This document shows, piece after piece, positions 42,153-51,525 of a stretch of 64,000 nucleotides of DNA. The stretch comes from CBDAQA01 sp965247815 (lineage in GTDB: Bacteria > Planctomycetota > Phycisphaerae > Tepidisphaerales > Tepidisphaeraceae). Where the stretch lies: assembly GCA_965247815.1 (NCBI GenBank), contig CBDFHW010000025.1:1-64000 (forward strand), read 5' to 3'. Positions within the stretch are counted from its first letter, which is position 1; each line of letters begins with the position of its first letter. The position numbers and the translations under genes are program-made. The notes under the pieces were generated by a model, which worked only from the letters and a program-made list of their open reading frames with translations, was not told where the DNA came from and made no database searches.

Positions 42153-42887
42153 TTAAAACATATGCTTGGGCCGGCGCGGGCGGTCGTCTCCCGCGAGCTC
42201 GGCCGCTGACTTCAGCATGATTTGATTCAGATACTCGACCACGGGTACGAGCGCCTTGAAGTGTTTCAGGATGACCAAGTCCAGCCCGGGCTGCACCGCG
42301 GCATTCGGTTCGAGCATCACGAAGTAAAAGAATTGCTTCCGCCGCAGCAGTTCAGCCTCGGAGTGGTCCGGTGCGTACCCCTTGGGAACCCGGAACATTT
42401 TTTCGCCCTGGCAATGGCCCATCAGCTTGAGCAGCGATTTGTTTTCGATCGCGGCTTTGAAAGGCTTCGGGTTGTCGTCAATCGCGTGCCTGAGCGCCGC
42501 GAGCTCGGGTGGGCCGGGCATGTAAACACCACCGGCGATTTCGACTCCCTTCGGCGAGATCCCGACGTACAGGCACCCGCCGGTCGTCTTGCCGAGCCCC
42601 GCGCGTGGGAAGATGGCTGCGATCTGGGTCTTGTACGGAGACTTGTCCTTGGCAAACCGCACGTCGCGGTAGATCCGCAACATCGCCTTCTTCGGCTCCA
42701 CGACATAGTCGACCGCGAACGATCGAAGCCCGGTCAATATCCGTTCGACCAACTCCAGCATCGGATCGCGGAGCAGCGATTCGAACTCCGCCTTGCGGGG
42801 CTGAAACCAGTCCCGGGAATTGTTCTTCTCCAACTGCCGAAGGAACGTCAACGCCTTCGGGGAAAAACCAGCAAAGGATTTAGCCAT
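42153..42887 (-). CDS. DUF2461 family protein
   Basis: Protein of 244 aa matching DUF2461 (TIGR02453) over nearly its whole length: FSPKALTFLRQLEKNNSRDWF at the start, then PYKTQIAAIFPRA and GCLYVGISPKGVEIAGG. No signal peptide or membrane segment is seen. The biochemical function of the family is not established. It converges on the antiporter gene, with 21 bases between stops. Confidence 0.9.
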   Translation of the reverse strand: MAKSFAGFSPKALTFLRQLEKNNSRDWFQPRKAEFESLLRDPMLELVERILTGLRSFAVDYVVEPKKAMLRIYRDVRFAKDKSPYKTQIAAIFPRAGLGKTTGGCLYVGISPKGVEIAGGVYMPGPPELAALRHAIDDNPKPFKAAIENKSLLKLMGHCQGEKMFRVPKGYAPDHSEAELLRRKQFFYFVMLEPNAAVQPGLDLVILKHFKALVPVVEYLNQIMLKSAAELAGDDRPRRPKHMF

Positions 42888-43142
42888 CGAGTGATCTTAG
42901 CCCCAGTGATCGATCTTGCGCCCATCGCCCGACAGGTCGGGGTGAATGTCGGGGGAGCAGGTGCGATCGTCCGAGAGATGATGACCATGACGCTCCTGGT
43001 GCCACGGTACACCCCAAGTAGTTATGGGACGCAGTCACGGAAAATTCGTGCGCCCAATCATCAACGTTCGATAAGAGCCGTGCGTCGAAGGTTGGTCTGT
43101 AACACCGTGCAGATCCGGCGATCAGCAGGCCGGCCTTTCACT

Positions 43143-43943
43143 ATGGCGTACATCACTCTCACTAGTTCGGACCGGGAAATAAGCAGGCTCCGTCTCGACA
43201 AGTCGCCGGTCGTTGTGGGCCGCGCACCCGATTGCGACGTCTGCGTTCATGACATCGTTCTTTCGCGAAGGCATTGCCGTCTGACCCCGACCACAGATGG
43301 TTGGCTGGTGATCGACCTCGACAGTCGAAACGGCACCTGGGTCGCCGGTCGCAGGATCGAGCAGCGGCGGCTGAAGGACGGCGACATCGTCATGCTGGGC
43401 AAAACCTGTCTGACGTTCCGCAACGCCGCGTTCGTGCCGGCACCGCAGGCGACGCCTCGCCCGGCAGCCCCAGCGCCGGCGGACCCGAACGAAACCTTGT
43501 CCGGGACCGTCTTCGCGCTGGAATATTCAGAACCCGTGCCGCCGGTGCTGAACCGCTCGTCAAAGATGCCGACCCCGAAACCGCGCCCGCGTGATCCGGA
43601 TTCGTTCGAGACCGACGACGTCTATTCGATGCTCGAGCAGATCGCGTCGAGCAGTTGGGACTCGATCTACGCCGTGAACGCCCAGCCATTGCGGCGAGAC
43701 CGCGAACTGCCCCGACCGCGCATCGCATCGGCGTCGAACGGTTCGCAAGTCGTGCACGCCGGCCCGAAGATCAGCATCGCATTACAGGTGACTGCCCCGA
43801 CCGTGGTCCGGGTCGAATCGCCCGTCAGCACCGTTTCAGGCTCGGCGCGACTCTATCCCTCTTCGCTCACCGCACTGTTCAAGCGAAGGATCGCGAAATC
43901 CACGCGATGGGTCACTCGCGTAGGCCGACTGCGGCTGTTCTGA
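43143..43943 (+). CDS. FHA domain protein
   Basis: Protein of 266 aa. Residues 20-95 are a forkhead-associated domain with all signature positions: VVGRAPDCDVCVHD, LSRRHCRL and DLDSRNGTWVAGRRI. FHA domains bind phosphothreonine. The remaining ~170 residues are Pro/Ala/Ser-rich and look disordered (PAPQATPRPAAPAPADPN), ending in a basic tail. ATG 43143 is chosen because the domain begins there; the frame stays open upstream only across the opposite-strand DUF2461 gene and the 255-base divergent gap. It probably works with a Ser/Thr kinase encoded elsewhere. Confidence 0.87.
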   Translation: MAYITLTSSDREISRLRLDKSPVVVGRAPDCDVCVHDIVLSRRHCRLTPTTDGWLVIDLDSRNGTWVAGRRIEQRRLKDGDIVMLGKTCLTFRNAAFVPAPQATPRPAAPAPADPNETLSGTVFALEYSEPVPPVLNRSSKMPTPKPRPRDPDSFETDDVYSMLEQIASSSWDSIYAVNAQPLRRDRELPRPRIASASNGSQVVHAGPKISIALQVTAPTVVRVESPVSTVSGSARLYPSSLTALFKRRIAKSTRWVTRVGRLRLF

Positions 43944-43978
43944 ACGGCGACAGAAAGCTCTCGATCATCCGACCGTCG

Positions 43979-44009
43979 TTTACACAAACTGCCGGCACGC
44001 GGGTATATT
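43979..44009 (+). promoter_or_regulatory. Possible sigma70 promoter
   Basis: TTTACA (43979-43984) and TATATT (44004-44009) are separated by 19 bases, longer than ideal. They lie about 65 bases upstream of the next ATG (44076) and after the FHA gene stop. Confidence 0.35.
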
Positions 44010-44075
44010 CGGGCAAGCCAGGCAGTTGCAGAGACCGGCCACTTCGTCATTCGAATTAGATTGAAACAGGAACCG

Positions 44076-46196
44076 ATGAAACCTCGCTGCGAAACGTTCG
44101 TTGCCGTGCTGGTTTTCGCACTGAGCGCCTTTGCTGTCGCGGCAACAGCGGGCGCGGTCACCTTCGACCAAACGGGTTACGACCCCGCGTGCGGCGTGAC
44201 CGTCAGAGCCGCGGATTCGAAGCTGACCGCGACCTGGCCCATCGCAGGCGGCGACGTCGGTGAGGTGGTTCTAAACCTCGACCCGAAAGCGCCGCTGATC
44301 GAATCATTGACCGACCGACGACCCGATGACACGAACAACCTGCCGCTGCTCGGCGGTGTGGATCCAACTTATTTCCTGACCGTCGGCACGCGCGACCTGA
44401 GCTTGCCGAGCGGCTGGGTCGCGTTCTTCGACGACCCCCCGAAGCGGCCGCACCAGACGTACCGCGCCAATCGATCGACCGGATCGGTAAAAATCGTAAG
44501 CCAGGGCCACCGCTGCACGATCGTGCTCGACGGGCTCTCGGCCGGGCCGTTCCGCGGGGACCTGCAGTTCACCTTCTATCCCGGCACCCGGCTGGTGCAC
44601 GTAGAAGCCGTGCTCGCAACCGATCAGGATTCGTGCGCGATCCTGTACGACACGGGCCTTGTCGGACCGGCTTCACAGTGGAATCATTTTTCATTTCTCG
44701 ATTCGCACGACAAATGGAAGCACTTGCCTGCCGATGCCAAGGCGACCCCGGACGCGGTGCGAAATCGCACGACGATCGCCGACAGCGACCGCGGTTGCGT
44801 TGCCGTGTTCCCGCCGCCGCACCAATACTTCTATCCGCTGGATTTCGTCGACAACTACGGGTTCGCCTGGCACGGAAAAGGGTACGGCGGATCGGGCGAC
44901 GAAATCGGGTTCGGGATCCGCCAACCGCTCGACGGTGACCAGCGCCACGTCCCTTGGATCAACGCGCCGCCGCACACTCGTCAGCGGCTCGGCGCGTTTT
45001 ATTTGCTCGGTCGAGGCGCCGCGGAACAGACGCTCGACGAGGTGAAAAAATTCACTCGCGGCGACACCTTCAAACACCTCGACGGGTACCAGACTTTCAC
45101 GAGTCACTATCACATCGAGCACACCCTCGATTTCATGGACCAGCAACGCCGGTTAATGACAACCGAGGTCCCGCCGTCGCTGGTCGAGCCGGCCTTCGCG
45201 AAGCGGTTCAAAGCGATGGGTGTGGACATTGCCCACCTGGCCGAGTTCCACATGGGCTGGTCGAAAGAGCAGACGGCGCACCGTTTGGAATTTCTGAAGA
45301 CCATGCACGACGAGTGCCGGCGATTGTCCGGCGAGCAATTCCTGCTGCTCCCCGGTGAAGAGCCGGACGTGCACCTCGGGGGCCACTGGTTAAGTCTGTT
45401 TTCCAAGCCGACGTACTGGACGCTTCAGCGGGAAAAAAGCCAGCCGTTCGTCGAGCAGGTGCCGGGGTTCGGCACGGTCTATCACACGGGAGACGCGGCG
45501 GACGTATTGAAGATGATGGAAGCCGAGAAGGGTCTGATGTGGACCGCACACGCGCGGATCAAGGGGTCATTCGGGTTCCCGGACGTGTACAAGAGCCGGG
45601 ATTATTTTCACACCGACCGTTTCCTCGGCGCCGCCTGGAAAGCAATGCCGGCCGACAACTCGCTGCCGCGACTCGGGACACGCGTGCTCGATCTGATGGA
45701 CGACATGGCCAACTGGGGCGAACACAAAGTCGTGATCGGCGAGGTCGACGCATTCAAAGTCCACGCCGATTCAGAGCTGTACGGGCACGTCAACATTAAC
45801 TACCTGAAGCTCGATAAGATCCCGCGGTTCGATGACGGCTGGCAGCCGGTCCTCGACGCACTCCGCGGCGGGAAACTGTTCGTCACCACCGGCGAGGTGC
45901 TCGTACCGACCTGCACCTTTGACGGAAAAACCGGAGGTGAAACGGTAACGCTGCAGAACGGCAAGGCAACGATCGAAGCGTCGCTGGAATGGACGTTTCC
46001 GCTGGCGTTCGCCGAGGTCATCTCGGGCGACGGTCAGGCGGTCTTTCGTCAACGGATCGAGCTGAACGACACCGATGCGTTCGGTATGCGAGTCATAAAG
46101 CTTCCGATCGACCTTGCCGGGAGAAAATGGGTCAGGTTCGAAGTATGGGACGTTGCTACCAATGGCGCGTTCACGGAACCGGTCTGGATCAAATAA
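44076..46196 (+). CDS. Secreted PHP-like (CehA/McbA type) protein
   Basis: Protein of 706 aa with a signal peptide (residues 1-27, cut near ATAGA). Residues 30-330 are beta-rich and not recognised. From about residue 345 the order of His and acidic motifs resembles CehA/McbA-type PHP metallohydrolases: TSHYHIEHT, IAHLAEFHMGW, LLPGEEPDVHLGGHWLSLF and MWTAHARIKGS. The final 150 residues are beta-rich. PHP proteins use several metals to hydrolyse phosphoesters or other esters; the substrate here is unknown. ATG 44076 follows AGGAA at good spacing, whereas TTG 44061 would spoil the signal peptide. Confidence 0.6.
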   Translation: MKPRCETFVAVLVFALSAFAVAATAGAVTFDQTGYDPACGVTVRAADSKLTATWPIAGGDVGEVVLNLDPKAPLIESLTDRRPDDTNNLPLLGGVDPTYFLTVGTRDLSLPSGWVAFFDDPPKRPHQTYRANRSTGSVKIVSQGHRCTIVLDGLSAGPFRGDLQFTFYPGTRLVHVEAVLATDQDSCAILYDTGLVGPASQWNHFSFLDSHDKWKHLPADAKATPDAVRNRTTIADSDRGCVAVFPPPHQYFYPLDFVDNYGFAWHGKGYGGSGDEIGFGIRQPLDGDQRHVPWINAPPHTRQRLGAFYLLGRGAAEQTLDEVKKFTRGDTFKHLDGYQTFTSHYHIEHTLDFMDQQRRLMTTEVPPSLVEPAFAKRFKAMGVDIAHLAEFHMGWSKEQTAHRLEFLKTMHDECRRLSGEQFLLLPGEEPDVHLGGHWLSLFSKPTYWTLQREKSQPFVEQVPGFGTVYHTGDAADVLKMMEAEKGLMWTAHARIKGSFGFPDVYKSRDYFHTDRFLGAAWKAMPADNSLPRLGTRVLDLMDDMANWGEHKVVIGEVDAFKVHADSELYGHVNINYLKLDKIPRFDDGWQPVLDALRGGKLFVTTGEVLVPTCTFDGKTGGETVTLQNGKATIEASLEWTFPLAFAEVISGDGQAVFRQRIELNDTDAFGMRVIKLPIDLAGRKWVRFEVWDVATNGAFTEPVWIK

Positions 46197-46490
46197 CGTC
46201 CGACTGCGGTAAATGCCGATCGCCTGGTGCAGACCGGCTAAGGGAATTTTTGCCCCGCGCGGACGCGGCTTTCTTTCTAATTTCAGTTCCAGCCCGATTT
46301 TGAAAGTGCGATTAAACGTTATAGTCCTCACAGCGCTGGTGTGGTTCTTCAATAAACTGGGTCCCGCGGGCAGGACTTGCCGCCTTCGCTCGATTTCCTG
46401 AGAGATATTGGTTCGGGGCTCGCTCGCCGATGCCTCGGCGCTGAGGTCTGACTTCAATTTCGATCTTCGTTCGATTTGCAAGGAATGCGT

Positions 46491-49400
46491 ATGTTGTTGT
46501 TCCGTTCCAAACTGTCGAAATCTGCCCCTTCGATCGGCGTTTCTGTGCAGAAGGCCCGGGCTCATGCGGTCTCACGGGCGGCGTTCGAAACACTGGAACA
46601 ACGACGCTTGTTCGCGGTTAACGTCCTGACCTTTCATAACGACCTCGCCCGCGACGGCCAGAATCTGCAGGAAACCGCGTTGATGCCCGCGAACGTCAAC
46701 TCGACTAACTTCGGCAAGCTGTTCGAATACCCGACCGACGGGCAGGCCTACGCCCAGCCGCTGATCGACACAGACATTGACGTGCCCGGCAAAGGGACGC
46801 ACGACATCGTTTACGTCGCGACCGAGCACGACTCGGTCTACGCATTCGACGCCGATTCGAGCGCGGGAACCAATGCCATCCCGCTGTGGAAGCGGTCGTT
46901 CATCAACCCCTCGACCGGGGTCACGACCATCCCGTATCAGGACACGAACAGCGGCGACTTGACCCCGGAAATCGGGATCACGAGCACGCCGGTTATCGAC
47001 CCGACCAGCAACACAATCTATGTAGTCGCGAACACTAAAGAAGTCGTCAACGGCGTGACCACATACTTCGCGCGGTTGCACGCTTTGGACCTCGGCACCG
47101 GTGCAGAGAAGTTCGGCGGGCCGGTTGTCATTGCCGGCTCGGTCCCGGGCACCGGCGTCGGGTCGGTCAACGGAACCGTCGCGTTCCAGGCGCTCTGGGG
47201 GAACCAGCGGCCGGCGCTCACGCTTTATAACGGCGTCGTTTTCGTCGCGTTCGCCGCCCACGGCGACCAGGGTCCGTACCACGGCTGGATCATGGCCTAT
47301 GCCGCGGGCACGATGAAGCAGCTCGCGGTGTTCAACACGACACCCAACGGCAAAGGTGGCGGCATCTGGATGAGCGGCAGCGGTCTGTCGGTCGACTCGC
47401 AGGGGCGACTGCTGGTCTCCACCGCCAACGGCGACTTCGACGGCAAAAAAGAACTCGGTGACACGGTCCTCGCGCTCTCGCTGACCGCCAGCGGGTTTAC
47501 GGTCACAGACTCTTTCACCCCGTACAACCAGGCTTATCTCAGCACCAGCGATCAGGACCTGGGCTCCGGCGGTGTGCTGGTGCTTCCGACCCAATCCGGT
47601 TCGATCCCGCACGAAGCGGTCCTCGGCGGCAAAGAGGGAACGCTTTATCTGGTCAACCTCGACAACCTCGGCGGATACAGCACGTCGGGTTCGGATTCGC
47701 AAATCGTCCAGTCGATCCGCGGCGTCGTCACACGTGTGTTCTGCGCGCTGGCTTACTACAACGGCTCGGTCTACGTGCAGGGCACCGGCGGGTCGTTGAT
47801 GCGGTTCTCGCTGACCAACGGAAAGCTGTCGACGACGCCGGTCGCGCACGCGGTGCACGTCTACGGTTTCCCCGGCGCGACGCCGGTGATTTCAGGGAAC
47901 GGGAACTCGAACGGCATCGTCTGGATGATCGAACCGGGCAACCCGGCCGAGCTGCACGCGCTCGACGCGACAACGCTTGCCGAGATCTACAACAGCAACG
48001 CCAGCGGTGTTCGCGACCAGCCGACCGCGCACGGTGTGAAATTCACACCCCCCGTCGTCGCCAACGGAAAAGTGTACGTCGCCACGTCGAGCAGCCTGGC
48101 CGTCTATGGTTTGTTCCCCAAGGCGACCAAGGTGCCGCCGGCCCCCACGGGGCTCGCGGTCGTGGTGACTTCGGCGTCGACGATCGACCTGAGCTTCTCG
48201 GCCGGGGACACCTCCGAAACCGGGTTCGTCATCCTGCGCAGTGCCGACGGCACCAACTTCAGCCGCGTGAACGTGCTGCCCGCGGGAGTGACGACTTACA
48301 CGGACGTCGCGCTGCAGCCGTCGACAAAATATTATTACCGCCTGGAAGCGGCCAACACGGCCGGCACGTCGGGCTATATACAGACCGTATCCGGACAGAC
48401 CTTCGCTCAGTCGAATTTGACCGGCATCGTTGGGTACTGGCGGATGGACGAAGCGAGCGGCGGGACCATCTTCGACAGCTCCTCGACCGGACAGACCGGC
48501 ACGATCGTCGGTGAAACCACCCGCGTGCCCGGCATCGTCGGGCCCGGCGCACTCAGCTTCCACGGCACCGGAATGGCCATCTCGCAGGTCCAGATGCTGG
48601 ACAAGCCGGCTTGGAATTTTACCGCTTCACAAAGCTTTACCGTCGGCGCGTGGATCGACCCCGAACGGCTGATCGGGAAGACCGTCGGTGTGGTCGCCAA
48701 GTCGGCGGACATCACGCCGAACTACGGCATCTACATCAACGCCAGCAATCAATGGCAGTTCGAAGGCGCAACGCCTATCAACGGCAGCACCGCCACGCTC
48801 GGCTGGCAGTACGTGACCATCGTGCAAGACGCGGCGGCCAACAAGCGATATTTATACGTGAACGGAAATCTTGTCGGCAGCGGCGCGGCCCAGGACGCGA
48901 GCGGGAAAGGCGATCTCTGGCTCGGCACCGCCCGCGGGTCCAGCGTTTATTTCCCCGGAATGATCGACGACGTCCGTATTTACAACCTCGCGTTGTCACA
49001 GTCGCAGATTAAAACCATCGTCGGCGAGACGGACCCGAATTCGCCGAACCTGACCTCGATCAGGGCCACCAGCAGCACGACGGCGGTACTGACCTGGAAC
49101 GAACCTTCCGGCAACTCGGCAGGCACCGCGACCGGGTTCACCATCCAGCAGCTGACGTCCAGCGGGTCGTATACGAACATCGGCCTCGCGGCCGCCGGCG
49201 CGACGACATTCACTGCGACCGGTCTGACCCCCGGCGCGATCGACACGTTCCGGGTCGTGGCGTTCAACGCCGCAGGGAACAACCCTTCGCAAACGCTGAC
49301 CGTCACGATGCCCACCTCCGGCACCGGCGGCGGGTCCACCGCGTCGATCGCCGGGACCGTCAGCAAAGTGGTCAATGGGACGACATCAGTGTTCTCCGGC

Positions 49401-50288
49401 GTGACTATTTTTCTAGACGCGAACAACAACGGGTCGCTTGATTCGAGCGAGCCGAGCATCGTGACCGGCGCGTCGGGTGCGTACAGCTTTTCGAACCTGA
49501 CGGCCGGGACCTACCGCCTCCGCGAGGTCACACCGTCGGGGTACAACCAGACGACGCCGACGACGGTTCCGACCGACGTCACACTGGTCACGGGCCAACA
49601 GGCGACGGGTCTGAACTTCGTCGACACGGCCGCGGCAACCACCGGCGGCGGCGGGGCCAGCGTGTCAGGTTTCGTCTATAACGACCTGAACAAGAACGCG
49701 AAGTTCGACGGGACCGACGCCCGCATCGCCGGCGCGACGGTATTCCTCGACCAGAATAAGAACGGTCTTTTCGACAGCGGTGAATTGAACACGCTGACGG
49801 CCGGCGATGGCAGCTACACCATCTCGGGACTGCCCGCGGGGAATTTTCGAATCCGCGAACAACTGCCGACCGGGTACACGCTGAGTACGGGCGCGTCGTA
49901 CGACGTGACGGTCACGAGCAACAGCGCGCTGACGTACAAAAACTTTGGAAACGTTGCCGGGGCCGGGTCGACGCCCAGTGGCGGGGGGTCGATCTCCGGA
50001 TTCGTGTACGCAGACACGAACGGGAACGGCGTCTTTCAAACCAACGAGAGCGGCATCGCCGGGGTTACGCTCTTCCTCGACACCAATAAGAACGGAATCA
50101 AGGACACCGGTGAGGCGACCGCTGTGACCACGGCCAACGGGTCGTACACCTTCGGCAGCCTCGCCGCAGCGACCTATCGCGTCCGTGAAATCGTGCCCGC
50201 CGGTAAGACGCTGACCACCGGCGCGTTTTACGACGTCACGCTGCCGATTAATTACAACGCGGCGTATAAAAACTTCGGGAACAGGTAG
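46491..50288 (+). CDS. LEPR-motif multidomain surface protein
   Basis: Protein of 1,265 aa. LEQRRLFA at residues 35-42 is a variant of the planctomycete LEPR motif. Residues 45-545 form a PQQ/quinoprotein-like beta-propeller (IVYVATEHDSVYAFDAD, GKVYVATSSSLAVYG). A fibronectin III domain follows (548-635), a LamG-like domain (646-843, VGYWRMDEASGG), a second fibronectin III domain (851-940), and three SdrD-B/CNA-B-like domains (951-1045, 1056-1150, 1166-1265), the last two each closing with YKNFGN. ATG 46491 lies 6 bases after AAGGA; ATG 46485 abuts that site and is less likely. Such proteins are probably extracellular and adhesive; the propeller has no visible catalytic residues. Confidence 0.83.
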   Translation: MLLFRSKLSKSAPSIGVSVQKARAHAVSRAAFETLEQRRLFAVNVLTFHNDLARDGQNLQETALMPANVNSTNFGKLFEYPTDGQAYAQPLIDTDIDVPGKGTHDIVYVATEHDSVYAFDADSSAGTNAIPLWKRSFINPSTGVTTIPYQDTNSGDLTPEIGITSTPVIDPTSNTIYVVANTKEVVNGVTTYFARLHALDLGTGAEKFGGPVVIAGSVPGTGVGSVNGTVAFQALWGNQRPALTLYNGVVFVAFAAHGDQGPYHGWIMAYAAGTMKQLAVFNTTPNGKGGGIWMSGSGLSVDSQGRLLVSTANGDFDGKKELGDTVLALSLTASGFTVTDSFTPYNQAYLSTSDQDLGSGGVLVLPTQSGSIPHEAVLGGKEGTLYLVNLDNLGGYSTSGSDSQIVQSIRGVVTRVFCALAYYNGSVYVQGTGGSLMRFSLTNGKLSTTPVAHAVHVYGFPGATPVISGNGNSNGIVWMIEPGNPAELHALDATTLAEIYNSNASGVRDQPTAHGVKFTPPVVANGKVYVATSSSLAVYGLFPKATKVPPAPTGLAVVVTSASTIDLSFSAGDTSETGFVILRSADGTNFSRVNVLPAGVTTYTDVALQPSTKYYYRLEAANTAGTSGYIQTVSGQTFAQSNLTGIVGYWRMDEASGGTIFDSSSTGQTGTIVGETTRVPGIVGPGALSFHGTGMAISQVQMLDKPAWNFTASQSFTVGAWIDPERLIGKTVGVVAKSADITPNYGIYINASNQWQFEGATPINGSTATLGWQYVTIVQDAAANKRYLYVNGNLVGSGAAQDASGKGDLWLGTARGSSVYFPGMIDDVRIYNLALSQSQIKTIVGETDPNSPNLTSIRATSSTTAVLTWNEPSGNSAGTATGFTIQQLTSSGSYTNIGLAAAGATTFTATGLTPGAIDTFRVVAFNAAGNNPSQTLTVTMPTSGTGGGSTASIAGTVSKVVNGTTSVFSGVTIFLDANNNGSLDSSEPSIVTGASGAYSFSNLTAGTYRLREVTPSGYNQTTPTTVPTDVTLVTGQQATGLNFVDTAAATTGGGGASVSGFVYNDLNKNAKFDGTDARIAGATVFLDQNKNGLFDSGELNTLTAGDGSYTISGLPAGNFRIREQLPTGYTLSTGASYDVTVTSNSALTYKNFGNVAGAGSTPSGGGSISGFVYADTNGNGVFQTNESGIAGVTLFLDTNKNGIKDTGEATAVTTANGSYTFGSLAAATYRVREIVPAGKTLTTGAFYDVTLPINYNAAYKNFGNR

Positions 50289-50464
50289 GTCCGTCGGGCG
50301 ATATGAAGGCAAATACACCCCCGCGTTTTGCATGCCCGCACGCGACGTCAAGCAGTTATTTGATTGGTAGGCCAAACACTTGCAGCTTCGGAGTGAATGC
50401 GGTGGCGGGGTGCGGCAGAGATTCCAATATTTTACGGTCTAATCTGCCCGTTTAGCGGCGGCCC

Positions 50465-50483
50465 GGCAGGGACGCCCTGTCCC
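50465..50483. repeat. Short REP-like palindrome in a convergent gap
   Basis: CAGGG (50467-50471) and CCCTG (50475-50479) pair around ACG, and GGGAC/GTCCC (50469-50473 with 50479-50483) offer an alternative fold. It sits between the convergent surface-protein and deacetylase genes and could be a REP-type hairpin or bidirectional terminator. No U-tract follows. Confidence 0.3.
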
Positions 50484-50541
50484 CGCGCCCAAGCGGCTCT
50501 GCCGGAATCTCGCTAAAACCAGCGTGACCGATATGTCGAAT

Positions 50542-51525
50542 TCACGCGGCGCTCGGGGCGGCGGTTGGAAATCTCGGGTCGGTTATTTTCAATCGTTTCA
50601 TCTCACTGATCTTCTTCGCGTGCTCCCGCATGGGGACGACGTGAAAGTTTTTCGTGAGCACGCCGAAGATGCGGTGCATGATCGCCACCTTTTTGCTCCC
50701 CGGCAGATTCATGGCCGGGAAGAAGGCGAGATCTTTCTCGTCGTCCCCGCCGAGGAAGTCCAGCGGGTGAAGAAGGATCGAAGGCTGCACGCCGGTCACC
50801 CGGCACATCCATAGCGCCGTGCGAAGATAAGTCATCGCGAGCAGTTCCGAGTAGCACGCAAGGAAAAGAATATAGCTGGCGTGGATCGGCACCTTGAAGA
50901 TCGGCATCGTCGTGACCGGGATCTCGATCAGTTCGCCGGCGTCGGTGCGCCAGCGATAAGGTTTCAGAGGCCGAAACCCTTCGGTGAATTTTCCGAACAA
51001 CGCCTTGCGCGTTTTCAGTTCGGCTTTGCTCAGATTGCTCTGCATGAAGTAATACAGCCGGGCGAGCGGTCCGAGGAATGTGGGGAACGTAGAGGCGTCG
51101 TAGGTGTACCCGAGCCGCTTCAGCGTTGTGAGCGTCGCCTGCGAACAGCTGAACCCCGGCCCGCGAAAACCGGTGGGGCGATACCCGGTCACTTCTTCGA
51201 TGGCTTCCTGCGCGGAGCGCAGCTCGGTCTCAATTTCTTCGTCCGAATACAAGTGAAGCCAGGGCTCGTGCTTGAACGAATGATTCCCGATCTCGTGGCC
51301 GGCGTCCGATAGCGATTTGAGCCCGGCTTTATTCTGCTCGAGAACCGCATCCTGCCCGACCACGAAATAGGTGATCGTCAGGTCGTGCTGTTTCAGCAAC
51401 TCGAGCGTCCGGGGGATCAGGATTCCGAAATACGACGGGTACTGGTCCCAGCCGGCGTCGCCGTGGGTTTTCATGTAGGACCATTTGTTGTCCAGGTCCA
51501 GGCTCAGGCTCGCGATCGGTTTCAT
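50542..51525 (-). CDS. Polysaccharide deacetylase family protein
   Basis: Protein of 327 aa with a NodB-like fold. The metal-binding Asp region is SLDLDNKW near residue 10, the His pair is in GHEIGNHSFKHEPW (H-x3-H) around residue 95, and FRGPGFSCSQATLTTLKRLGY follows. There is no signal peptide, so it is probably cytoplasmic, acting on a lipid-linked or nucleotide-linked N-acetyl sugar. Its ATG overlaps the preceding stop (ATGA). It is the last gene of the minus-strand polysaccharide cluster. Confidence 0.85.
   Translation of the reverse strand: MKPIASLSLDLDNKWSYMKTHGDAGWDQYPSYFGILIPRTLELLKQHDLTITYFVVGQDAVLEQNKAGLKSLSDAGHEIGNHSFKHEPWLHLYSDEEIETELRSAQEAIEEVTGYRPTGFRGPGFSCSQATLTTLKRLGYTYDASTFPTFLGPLARLYYFMQSNLSKAELKTRKALFGKFTEGFRPLKPYRWRTDAGELIEIPVTTMPIFKVPIHASYILFLACYSELLAMTYLRTALWMCRVTGVQPSILLHPLDFLGGDDEKDLAFFPAMNLPGSKKVAIMHRIFGVLTKNFHVVPMREHAKKISEMKRLKITDPRFPTAAPSAA

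Noticed and set aside
42222..43142. N-terminal extension of the FHA protein to 573 aa
   Set aside because: The extension is antisense to the DUF2461 gene; the FHA domain begins right at ATG 43143.
46300..46325. TTGAAA ... TATAGT before the large LEPR protein gene
   Set aside because: The spacer is only 14 bases, too short for a sigma70 promoter.
46572..47858. Minus-strand open frame opposite the propeller of the LEPR protein
   Set aside because: Antisense shadow with no conserved motif.
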